Origin: Desulforamulus profundi
GTDB taxonomy: Bacteria > Bacillota_B > Desulfotomaculia > Desulfotomaculales > Desulfotomaculaceae
Assembly: GCF_002607855.1 (NCBI RefSeq)
Contig: NZ_AWQQ01000049.1
Location: 99,926 to 118,644 of the forward strand
DNA length: 18,719 nt
Direction of reading: 5' to 3'
Below, piece after piece: positions 9,085-16,660 of the stretch. Within the stretch, counting starts at the first letter, position 1. The number at the start of each line of letters is the position of its first letter. Position numbers and translations under genes: made by a program. The notes under the pieces are model-generated. The model saw only the letters and a list, made by a program, of their open reading frames with translations, did no database searches and had not been told where the DNA came from.

Positions 9085-9809
9085 TTAGTAGGCAAACACA
9101 TGTCTACCAATTTGGTTAATAATTGGGCGAGTCCAAACCCATTTACTGGTGGCGGTCTGCGGGTTCCAGTAGTAGAGAGCTCCGCCCGTAGGGTCCCAGC
9201 CCTTTACAGCCGCATTGACAGCCCGGAAAGCAGATTGGTCGGGCGGCAAATAAAACTGCCTGTCATGTACGGCTGTAAAGGCCCAGGGCTGAAAAATGAC
9301 GTCCTGAACAGTATTGCCGAACTGTCCGGACTGTAACCTGTTTAAAACCACTGATGCAACGGCAACTTGTCCCGTAAAGGATTCTCCCCGGGCTTCGCCG
9401 TGCACCACCCTGGCCAGATCATAGAGGTCCTGCCGGGAAAGGGGCAGATTGCCTCGGGAAGCGGCGTTTGCCGCCTTAGGACGCTGTGCCTTGTTGCCGC
9501 TCACCTGGCAATAATGGCGTTGGCGGTGTTTTTACCAACAATACCGTCTACCTTTAAACCATTACGCCACTGAAAATTCTTGACCGCACTAAAGGTTTGC
9601 CAGCCGAACTTGCCGTCCAGCTTGCCGACGTTATATCCCAAATAACCCAGATTCTTTTGCAGTTGTAAAACATCGTAGCCCACTATACCGTACTTCAAGG
9701 TTCTGTCCCCCAGGTAGGCCTCGGCATGACTGAAGGGAACCGCCGTCAGGAAAGAAACCAGCAAAAACAATACAATGACCGACATTAATTTACCTTTACG
9801 AATTGCCAT
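9085..9809 (-). CDS. sleB: Spore cortex-lytic enzyme SleB-like hydrolase (one frameshift)
   Basis: Degrades cortex peptidoglycan during germination. About 241 residues once repaired. It has a signal peptide (about residues 1-29, cleavage near SHA-EAY), a peptidoglycan-binding domain (about 38-95: LQKNLGYLGYNVGKLDGKFG, VDGIVGKNTANAI), a short linker and a SleB-type hydrolase domain with ARVVHGEARGE holding the expected catalytic glutamate, then GGALYYWNP. The frame breaks at 9504-9505: AGGTGA ends the first part, and AGGGTGAGC would continue as ARVSGNKAQ. The two pieces overlap by GTGA, so two coupled genes are formally possible, but the same one-base defect occurs across the window. ATG at 9809 or GTG at 9812; the AAGAGGTG site is close. 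Preceded by a sigma-G-like promoter. A vegetative cell-wall hydrolase of the same fold is the alternative. Confidence 0.85.
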
Positions 9810-9833
9810 CACCTCTTTTAAGAAAAGCTTGTA

Positions 9834-9863
9834 TATAAAGGCACAATCTTATTTTACCTATTC
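9834..9863 (-). promoter_or_regulatory. Candidate sigma-G promoter for sleB
   Basis: Minus strand GAATA (9863-9859), 18 bases, CTTTATA (9840-9834). The sigma-G consensus is GHATR, 17-19 bases, CATHHTA; one base differs. B. subtilis sleB is known to be sigma-G controlled, which raises the prior. Confidence 0.4.
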
Positions 9864-9930
9864 CTTAGGAGTTTTGGCAAAGAGTGTATCCGCTTCTATA
9901 TCCAGATAACCTGGAACCAATCTCATTAAC

Positions 9931-9985
9931 AAAAACATAGCCGGTAAACGGAAGTTAAATCAATGGTTAACTCCGGTTTACCGGC
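9931..9985 (-). terminator. Terminator after pnp
   Basis: A long imperfect hairpin: 9940-9958 (GCCGGTAAACGGAAGTTAA) pairs with 9967-9985 with two mismatches around an 8-base loop. On the minus strand it is followed after TATG by TTTTTG. It begins 11 bases past the pnp stop codon. Confidence 0.75.
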
Positions 9986-9995
9986 CAATGTGATT

Positions 9996-12225
9996 TTATT
10001 CCTTGGTAACCTTTGGACGGCTAAAGGGTCTGCGTTCCCTTCGTTCCCCCCGTTCCCCTTTATCATCGGGGGCTTCTTCATGCGCCAGGCCCAAATCCCT
10101 CATGGCTTCCTTTTTGGACAGCTTCAGGCGGCCTTGATGATCGTAGCCAATGGCTTTGACGGTGATGACGTCTCCTTCCTTCACCACGTCTTCGGTTTTT
10201 TCAACCCGCTGGAAGGCCAGCTGTGAAATGTGGACCAGGCCTTCCTTGCCCTGCAGTCCCATGACGCCGGGAATGACCTCTACAAAGCAGCCAAAATCGG
10301 TGCAGCGGGTAACCTTGCCGTTGTATAACTTGCCCACTTCGACCTCGGCGGTAATGGCTTCGATAATTTCCAAAGCCCGTTTGCCCTTTTCCCGGTCAAC
10401 GGCGGCGATAAAGACCCTGCCGTCATCTTCAATATCAATATTCGCACCGGTTTCTTCAACCAGCTTCTTGATGATCTTGCCGCCTGGTCCGATCACGTCC
10501 CTGATTTTATCGGGATGAATGCTGGTACGAATGATGCTCGGAGCATACTGGGAGATTTCCGGTCTTGGTTCCGGCAGAACATCCAGCATTTTGCCCAGGA
10601 TAAACATACGCCCCCGGTTTGCCTGTTCCAGCGCCTGTTCAAAGACATCCCTGGTGATGCCGGGAATCTTGATATCCATTTGCAGGGCGGTAACGCCCCT
10701 GGCGGTGCCGGCTACTTTAAAGTCCATATCCCCCAGGTGGTCTTCCAGACCCTGGATATCGGTCAGGACGGTAAATTTGTCTTCCTCCATAATCAGCCCC
10801 ATGGCCACGCCGGCCACCGGAGCCTTCAAGGGTACCCCTGCATCCATCAGGCCAGCGTGCTGCCGCAGACACTGCCCATGGAGGTGGAACCGTTTGATTC
10901 AATGGCTTCGGAAACCACCCGGATGGTATACGGGAACACCTCTTCGGACGGGATCATGGGTTCCAGTGCCCGCTCCGCCAGCGCGCCGTGTCCGATTTCC
11001 CGGCGCCCCGGAGACCGCATGGGCTTGGTTTCCCCGGTGCTGAAGGGCGGGAAATTATAGTGGTGCATATATCGTTTAGTTTCTTCCAGGCCAAGGCCGT
11101 CCAGAATTTGTTCTTCACTGATGGAACCAAGGGTTGCCACCGACAAAATTTGTGTCTGGCCCCTGGTAAACAACCCTGTACCGTGGGTCCGGGGAAGCAC
11201 ACCCACTTGGACGGAAATGGGACGGATTTCATCGATGGCCCTGCCGTCAATGCGCAGTTTATCGTGGGTGATAATCCTGCGGACGACTTTCTTTTCGGCC
11301 TTTTCAATCAGCATGTTGACTTCTTTGGGGTTGTCCGGGTATTGTTCCAGGAAAAATTCCTGCAAGCCGTTGAGAACCTCATCCATGTAGCTTCTCTTTC
11401 CTTCTTGCTCAAGTTTTCTCTGGAACAATGGAGTACCGCCTCGCGAATGGCTTCTTCCGCCTTGGGCAGAATGGCATCTACCAGGGTGGCATCCAGTTCC
11501 GGTTCCGGAATTTCCATTTTTTCCTGGGCCAGGCCCATGGCCAGGGCTTCGGTCCGGAAGTCCTCAATGAATTTTACAATTTCCTTGACAACTTCGTGAC
11601 CAAACATAATGCCTTCGAGAATTTGATCTTCCGGCACTTCCTTGGCGCCGGCTTCCACCATCATGACGGCATCGTCGGTGCCCGCCACCACCAGGTGCAT
11701 ATCACTGTTTTCCGCCTGGCGCACCACCGGGTTCACGACAAACTGGCCGTCTACCCGCCCTACAATCACGCCGCCAATGGGCTTTTTAAGGGGAATCTTC
11801 GAGATATGTAAAGCAGCAGACGCGCCGATCATGGCGGCAATTTCCGGTGCATTATCCTGGTCAACGGATAATACGGTGGCCACCACCTGGACCTCATTCC
11901 GCATGTGTTTAGGGAACAGCGGTCGGATGGGGCGGTCAATCAGGCGACCGGACAGGATGGCCTTTTCACTGGGCCGCCCTTCACGTTTAATAAAACCGCC
12001 GGGAATTTTTCCCACAGCATAAAGTCTTTCCTCATAGTCCACTGTAAGCGGGAAAAAGTCAATGTCCCTGGTATTCTTCGCCACCGTTGCGGTGACCAGG
12101 ACCACGGTCTCCCCGTATGTTACCAATACGGCGCCGCTGGCCTGCTTGGCCAATCTGCCTGTTTCCAGGGTGAGGGCTCTGCCCCCCAGGGAAATCTCCC
12201 TGATTAATACTGGATTCTCTGACAC
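9996..12225 (-). CDS. pnp: Polynucleotide phosphorylase (two frameshifts)
   Basis: 3'-5' exoribonuclease using phosphate; central to mRNA decay and RNA quality control. About 743 residues once repaired (B. subtilis PnpA about 705). In order: first RNase PH core ([20 protein letters not shown]), helical linker, second RNase PH core ([20 protein letters not shown]), catalytic [10 protein letters not shown] with both aspartates and lysine, KH domain ([17 protein letters not shown]), S1 domain ([20 protein letters not shown]) and a charged tail rich in Glu and Arg. Breaks are at 11427-11428 (CATTG for CATTTG) and 10850-10851 (GGCCTGATG for GGCCCTGATG, joining GSTLA to [11 protein letters not shown]). 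The longest frame opens at GTG 12240, but GTG 12225, eight bases after GGAGG, is the better start. It follows rpsO and its terminator, the common bacterial order. Confidence 0.95.
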
Positions 12226-12340
12226 TCTTTCTACCTCCACAACTCCAAGTTCTTGACAAATCTTAGCACTTCGACATTTTTATTAGTATTTCCTTCTTAC
12301 TACATGAAAAATACAGATTGCCGTCTCACTGACCCCTATA

Positions 12341-12371
12341 TAAAACAAAAGTGGGCGAACAGCCCACTTTT
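12341..12371 (-). terminator. Terminator or attenuator between rpsO and pnp
   Basis: A 10-bp perfect stem (AAAAGTGGGC, 12347-12356, with GCCCACTTTT, 12362-12371) and a 5-base loop, followed on the minus strand by GTTTTA. It starts one base after the rpsO stop codon, so it sits between rpsO and pnp. Confidence 0.88.
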
Positions 12372-12372
12372 A

Positions 12373-12642
12373 CTACTTGCGCAATCCCAGTTTTTCCAAA
12401 ATGGCACGGTAGCGGTCGAAGTTACGGTCCCGCAGGTAATTGAGAAGAGCACGACGCTGGCCAACCATTTTTAACAGGCCACGGCGGGAATGGTGATCCT
12501 TTTTAAAGGACTTCAGGTGCTCGGTTAATTGATTGATACGTTCGGTCAGAAGAGCAATTTGCACTTCGGGAGAACCGGTATCGCTCTCATGGGTTTTAAA
12601 GGTTTGAATAATTTCATTCTTTCTTTCTGCAGACAATGCCAC
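12373..12642 (-). CDS. rpsO: Ribosomal protein S15
   Basis: Primary 16S rRNA-binding protein of the small subunit. 89 residues, exactly the family length and intact. The core [23 protein letters not shown] and [22 protein letters not shown] is diagnostic. The frame is open upstream to 12741, but the GTG at 12642 follows an ideal AAGGAGGTG at a good distance and gives the usual start (M)[11 protein letters not shown], so the upstream part is untranslated leader. That leader folds into a likely S15 autoregulation element. A strong terminator begins one base after the stop codon. Confidence 0.97.
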   Translation of the reverse strand: MALSAERKNEIIQTFKTHESDTGSPEVQIALLTERINQLTEHLKSFKKDHHSRRGLLKMVGQRRALLNYLRDRNFDRYRAILEKLGLRK

Positions 12643-12670
12643 GATGTTCACCTCCTTATTCTGATAATCC

Positions 12671-12718
12671 CTGTTATCCAAGACAACCGTCGGAGTGAAC
12701 GAATTCCCTAGATAACAG
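12671..12718 (-). promoter_or_regulatory. Structured rpsO leader, candidate S15-binding element
   Basis: On the minus strand the outer stem pairs CTGTTATC (12718-12711) with GATAACAG (12678-12671). Inside are two smaller possible hairpins: GGAAT with ACTCC (one mismatch) and CGAC-GGTT-GTCT. The result is a possible three-way junction about 30 bases before the S15 start. Firmicute S15 mRNAs are known to carry junction-type leaders that S15 binds to repress its own translation. The fold was done by eye. Confidence 0.45.
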
Positions 12719-12730
12719 TTCCTGAGAATA

Positions 12731-12952
12731 TTATTTCCCAATTATGGTAATCACCAAGCGACCGTTTTCAATATCTTTGGCAACAATATCAAACATACGG
12801 CCTGATTTGGCGAAAAACCCCCTGAATCGGGTGGCTGTCGGTATGCGACCCGGAATCCCTCTGGCTGCGGTGAGAATATCAGCACTGGTAATTTTATCCT
12901 GACGCAAATCCTTTAGCCTCTTGCGAGCGTGCTCGGTGATGATAATCCGCAT
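12731..12952 (-). CDS. Unrecognised small basic protein, possibly DUF4258/RelE-like
   Basis: 73 residues, rich in Arg and Lys. It begins [19 protein letters not shown], then [12 protein letters not shown], and ends [20 protein letters not shown]. The pattern (beta strand, histidine-containing helix, second helix, then beta strands) recalls DUF4258 and RelE/BrnT-like small proteins, which often act as toxins. This is shape and motif impression only. ATG at 12952 follows GGAGTGAT at 6 bases. It lies 12 bases after the preceding small gene, so the two form a cassette, and ends just before the rpsO leader. Confidence 0.6.
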   Translation of the reverse strand: MRIIITEHARKRLKDLRQDKITSADILTAARGIPGRIPTATRFRGFFAKSGRMFDIVAKDIENGRLVITIIGK

Positions 12953-12964
12953 ACATCACTCCGC

Positions 12965-13195
12965 TCAGCAGCTGCGAGATTGATAGGTCCGGTTTTCATC
13001 CTCTTCCTGGGCCAAAAAGGCATAAAGGGCATCCTGGAAGGCTGTAATTCTTACATTGTCCATATTGGATTTAACATAGAGAGATTCCAATTCACGTTTG
13101 AGGGATTGAAACTCTTCGCTTACACAAATCAGTGCGATGTGATTAAGCCAGCGTTTAACCTCCTCTTCAGGAGTATCATATCTTGGATACCCCAC
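12965..13195 (-). CDS. Unrecognised small helical protein
   Basis: I do not recognise this family. From GTG at 13195 (nine bases after GGAG) it is 76 residues; a TTG at 13201 is also possible but only three bases from the ribosome site. It begins MGYPRYDTPEEEVKRWLNHI. It is mostly charged and looks helical, with a probable coiled-coil-like stretch EEFQSLKRELESLYVKSNMD, and an acidic end AFLAQEEDENRTYQ. It is first of a two-gene cassette with the basic protein next to it and has its own sigma-A-like promoter. An antitoxin-like partner role is a guess from order, size and charge. Confidence 0.6.
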   Translation of the reverse strand: MGYPRYDTPEEEVKRWLNHIALICVSEEFQSLKRELESLYVKSNMDNVRITAFQDALYAFLAQEEDENRTYQSRSC

Positions 13196-13241
13196 GGACA
13201 ACGTCTCCTTTCGTTATGATCTCGGGACGTATGCCGCATTT

Positions 13242-13270
13242 ATTGTAGCATAAGTGCTGCCATAAGTAAA
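13242..13270 (-). promoter_or_regulatory. Sigma-A-like promoter with extended -10 for the small-gene cassette
   Basis: Minus strand TTTACT (13270-13265), 17 bases, TACAAT (13247-13242), preceded by TGC (extended -10). It lies 47 bases before the GTG start of the first small gene, and could also feed rpsO. Confidence 0.6.
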
Positions 13271-13317
13271 TGTTAGGTAATATTAAATATATTAGGGAGA
13301 CCCGTCCATTATTCGAT

Positions 13318-14255
13318 TTACTCCGGATGGTCAAATCTGGCACTTTGCACATCGGCCTGGATTTGATTAACCAGGTCGGTAATGGAGGAAAACTTTCTCT
13401 CGTCCCTCAACCTGCGAACATATTTCACTTTTATTTTCTTCCCGTAAATGTCGCCACAGAAATCCAGCAAATGAACCTCAATGTTGATTCGTTGATTGAT
13501 GCCGTTAAAGGTAGGCTTGGTGCCCACATTGCTACGCCCAGATAGGTCTCACCGTCCATATCCACATGGACACTGTAAACCCCTCTGGCCGGCACCATCA
13601 TACCCGCCGGGCAGTCAATATTGGCCGTGGGAAAGCCCAGGGTATTCCCCCGCCGGTCCCCCAGGACAACCGTCCCCTCGGTAAAAGGATAGTAGCCCAG
13701 CAGTTTTTGGGCGGCGGCCACATCTCCCTCCGCCAGTTTGTTTCGAATTAAGGTGCTGCTGACCACCTGGCTGACCACCTTCACCGGTGGAATAACGCTC
13801 AACGTATAGCCGCACTCCTCCGCATATTTCCAGATGGTTTCCGGGTTGCCACGGCCCCTGTGGCCGAAGGAATAATTGTAGCCTACCACGATGGCTTTGA
13901 CATTTAATTGCTTTACAAGCACGTCTTTAATAAATTCCTCCGGACTCAGTTGAGCAAAGTTCAGGGTAAAGGGCAGCAAAATCAAGATATCGACACCCAG
14001 TTCCGCCATCATTCGCCGCTTTGCTTCCTGGTCCAGCAGCATGGGCGGCGCCAGTTCGGGTTTCAGTACCGCCATCGGATGCGGGTGAAAGGTTAATACC
14101 GCTGCCGTTCCATTGTTCCGGCGGGCAATTGCCACTGCCTCCCCGATCAGCCTTTGGTGACCAAGGTGGATACCGTCAAAATTCCCCAAGGCGACGGTGA
14201 TATTCGGATACCTGTCTTTAAGCCCGGTAAGGCTTTCGTAAACGCGCAATTTCAA
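13318..14255 (-). CDS. ribF: Bifunctional riboflavin kinase/FAD synthetase RibF (one frameshift)
   Basis: Converts riboflavin to FMN and then FAD in the cytosol. About 312 residues once repaired, normal length. The FAD synthetase domain shows GNFDGIHLGHQ (residues 24-34), TFHPHP, YNYSFGHRGRG and the conserved VSSTLIR. The kinase domain shows GDRRGNTLGFPTAN (199-212) and the carboxylate-bearing region NIEVHLLDF. The frame breaks at 13529-13530 (GCAATGTG for GCAAATGTG), which joins YLGVA to NVGTKPTFNG. The start is TTG 14255, or TTG 14249 with better spacing from AGGGGG. It follows truB by 109 bases. No FMN riboswitch is visible. Confidence 0.93.
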
Positions 14256-14292
14256 TGACCCCCTGCCAGTCGAACAATCCGCCCTTTATAAT

Positions 14293-14322
14293 ATAATACC
14301 TCTCGACATTTTGGTAAACCAA
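14293..14322 (-). promoter_or_regulatory. Weak candidate promoter for ribF
   Basis: Minus strand TTGGTT (14322-14317), 18 bases, TATTAT (14298-14293) in an AT-rich gap between truB and ribF. Overlapping alternatives exist in the AT-rich run, so the exact boxes are unsure. Confidence 0.3.
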
Positions 14323-14364
14323 AAAATTATTTACGAAATATATGTAAAGGTAAGGAATAAGCTT

Positions 14365-15296
14365 TTAGGAAGCAAATACAACCTCCGGTTTATAAACCAG
14401 CCGGCTGGTTTCCTGCTGCCCATCTAGAACCGCCTGGAAAATCCCTAACAGTTGCTGGTCAACCTGTACCCGCACCAAATCACCCGGGGAAACTTCCCCG
14501 GACCTGGACCGAATTCCCGAGGGATATAGGGTGGCGCCGGAAGTTACGGATTTTTGAGCGGTGGGAAGGATCTCCACCACCGGCAAATGCTGTACTGCCT
14601 GTACCATGGGTATGGTAACTTCCGCACATTGTTTTTCCTCGCTAATTTCGCCAGCGTTTCCAGGGTAACGGTGCTCTCCAGGCCAAAGGCGCCCACCCGG
14701 GAGCGCAGCAAAAAGGACATATAGGCGCCACACCCCAGTGCCTGGCCAATATCCGAGCACAGGGTACGCACATATGTCCCCTTTGAACAAGTGCAATCAA
14801 ACAAAATACGGGGGTGAGGTGTTTGCCAGTCCCAGCTGTCAATGATTTTCAGGTCGTAGATTGTGACCACCCGGGTGGGAACCTCTACGGTCTTGCCTTG
14901 ACGCTCCAATTCATAAAGACGCTGCCCCTGCACTTTAATGGCGGAAGCCATCGGGGGGACTTGTTCAATACTGCCTAGAAAGGAAGGAATCACCTCTTTA
15001 AACTGCTCAAGGGTTACCCGGGATGCGTCCTGATATGCCAGAATATCTCCAAAGGCATCCTGGGTTGACGTGGCGATACCCAGGGTGATCTCGCCCCGGT
15101 AAGTCTTGTCCCCCTCCGTGACAAATCTGGCCAATTTTGTGGCTTTGCCCAGGCAGACCGGCAGCACTCCTGCGGCGCCGGGGTCAAGGGTACCGGTATG
15201 ACCGCATTTTTTGTTACCGGTAACCCTGCGAACAAAGGCAACCACATCATGGGACGTCATGCCAGGGGGTTTTAAGACGTTAAGGATGCCGTCCAT
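14365..15296 (-). CDS. truB: tRNA pseudouridine-55 synthase TruB (one frameshift)
   Basis: Makes pseudouridine 55 in the T-loop of tRNAs. About 310 residues once repaired, the usual length. GHTGTLDPGAAGVLP (residues 32-46) holds the catalytic aspartate, Asp38; DKTYRGEITLG and CSKGTYVRTLCSDIG are also family motifs. The last 60 or so residues look like the C-terminal PUA-like domain. The frame breaks near 14640 (GCGAGG for GCGGAGG), joining LETLAKLA to EEKQCAEVTIPMVQAV. The start overlaps the end of nrnA by 17 bases. Confidence 0.93.
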
Positions 15297-16269
15297 CGGA
15301 ACCCTCCCGGAAAAATTCTTTTACTTCCTTGAGAACCAGTTCTCTTGCCTGTTCCAGCGGGCCCTCTACGGTACATCCGGAGGCCCGTACATGACCTCCA
15401 CCACCAAATTTTTTTGCTAAAAGATTGACGTCGACCTGGTATTTAGACCGAAAACTTACTTTAACCCGCTGTTCATCCAATTCACGGAATACGATGGCCA
15501 GTTCGACCCCTTTGATTTTGCGGGGGTAATTAATGAGGCCTTCGATGTGCTGGCCACTGGCCCCCGCCGACTGTACCATCTCCCTGGAGATACTCATCCA
15601 GGCTATTTGACCGCAATCACTGACTTCCAGCGTACCCAGGGCGGCTTCCAGCAGTCTCAACAAGACCAGGGGCTGTTCCCCAAAGATGTAGTTGGACAGG
15701 CGGGAAACCGGCACCCCGCATTCCAACAGCCGGGCAGTCTTGGCGTGGGTCTCGGAAGTTGTGTTTTCATAGCGAAAGGACCCCGTGTCGGTGACAATGG
15801 CCGTATAAAGATTGATGGCCAGATCCAGATTTAAATCGATCTGCAACAGGTCCAGGAGGTCCATAATAATTTCTCCGGTGGCTGCGGCTTCGGTCCGTAC
15901 ATAATTGTAATGTCCGAAGGGGTGGTCATTTACATGATGATCAATGACCGCCACGGGCAGCCCGTTCTTCACGAAAGCATGCAGGGCTGAACCCAAACGA
16001 TCGGGCACCGAAAAATCCACGGCAACCAGCAAATCATAGTCTCCCTCTGGTACCTCCCCCACAATCACCGTTTCCACGCCCGGCAGAAAATGATAGAGGT
16101 CCGGTACGGGGTCCGAGCTGACGAGGGTCACCTCTTTGCCCAGCCGCTGCAGGCCCAGCCCCAGAGCCAGTACGGAGCCCAGGCTGTCCCCGTCAGGCAT
16201 GACATGACCGCATAGCAGAGGCCGCTGTGCTTTTTTAATGACCTCTGCCACTGCCATTAGGTTATTCAT
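15280..16269 (-). CDS. nrnA: DHH-family nanoRNase/pAp phosphatase NrnA
   Basis: Degrades 2-5-base RNAs and dephosphorylates 3'-phosphoadenosine 5'-phosphate; some relatives hydrolyse cyclic dinucleotides. Intact, 329 residues. The metal-binding motifs are all present: GHVMPDGDSLGS (residues 21-32), VDFS (Asp85), the DHH signature IDHHVND (110-112) and TDTGSFRY (Asp161). The C-terminal DHHA1 domain has the substrate-binding GGGGHVRASGC (289-299). It overlaps rbfA by four bases (ATGA) and truB by 17, so coupling with both is likely. This position between rbfA and truB is common in Firmicutes. No N-terminal membrane or PAS segments, so it is not GdpP. Confidence 0.93.
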   Translation of the reverse strand: MNNLMAVAEVIKKAQRPLLCGHVMPDGDSLGSVLALGLGLQRLGKEVTLVSSDPVPDLYHFLPGVETVIVGEVPEGDYDLLVAVDFSVPDRLGSALHAFVKNGLPVAVIDHHVNDHPFGHYNYVRTEAAATGEIIMDLLDLLQIDLNLDLAINLYTAIVTDTGSFRYENTTSETHAKTARLLECGVPVSRLSNYIFGEQPLVLLRLLEAALGTLEVSDCGQIAWMSISREMVQSAGASGQHIEGLINYPRKIKGVELAIVFRELDEQRVKVSFRSKYQVDVNLLAKKFGGGGHVRASGCTVEGPLEQARELVLKEVKEFFREGSDGRHP

Positions 16270-16622
16270 GGGCGTTTTTCCTCCTGACGGTTAATCTCAC
16301 GGAGGAGCTCCATGATGCGAGTACCGTTGTCTAACGAGGTATCTAATTTAAAGATGATTTCCGGTGCATGCCGGACCTTGATTCTGCGGCCGATTTCTGA
16401 ACGCATGTAGCCGGCGGCTTTCTGCAGCGTGCTTAATGTTTCCGCCCGCTGGTCTTCGGAACCCATAACACTGATAAAAATTTTAGCAAAGCACAGGTCC
16501 TTGGTAACTTCCACCCCGGTGATGGTGACAAAACCCACCCTGGGGTCTTTTATTTCATTTCTCAGTAAGTCTGCTATCTCTTTTTTAATGGCTTCAGCGA
16601 TACGTTCCGGTCGGTGTGACAT
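16266..16622 (-). CDS. rbfA: Ribosome-binding factor A
   Basis: KH-like protein that helps mature the 30S subunit and 16S rRNA 5' end. Intact, 118 residues from the ATG at 16622, eight bases after GGAGG; a GTG at 16631 would be too close to that site. Typical stretches are RIAEAIKKEIADLLRNEIKDPR, FVTITGVEVTKDL and the end HAPEIIFKLDTSLDNG. It follows infB by 38 bases and ends within the nrnA start. Confidence 0.95.
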   Translation of the reverse strand: MSHRPERIAEAIKKEIADLLRNEIKDPRVGFVTITGVEVTKDLCFAKIFISVMGSEDQRAETLSTLQKAAGYMRSEIGRRIKVRHAPEIIFKLDTSLDNGTRIMELLREINRQEEKRP

Positions 16623-16660
16623 GCTACACACCTCCTGTGTAATTTAAGTTCTTGGATAAT

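Noticed and set aside
6672..12718. Shared core GGATAACA in the inverted repeat at 6672-6740 and the rpsO leader
   Set aside because: The shared stretch is only eight bases and the contexts differ; chance is the simplest explanation without a genome-wide count.
14256..14364. FMN riboswitch before ribF
   Set aside because: The gap is short and AT-rich and has none of the conserved RFN element sequence.
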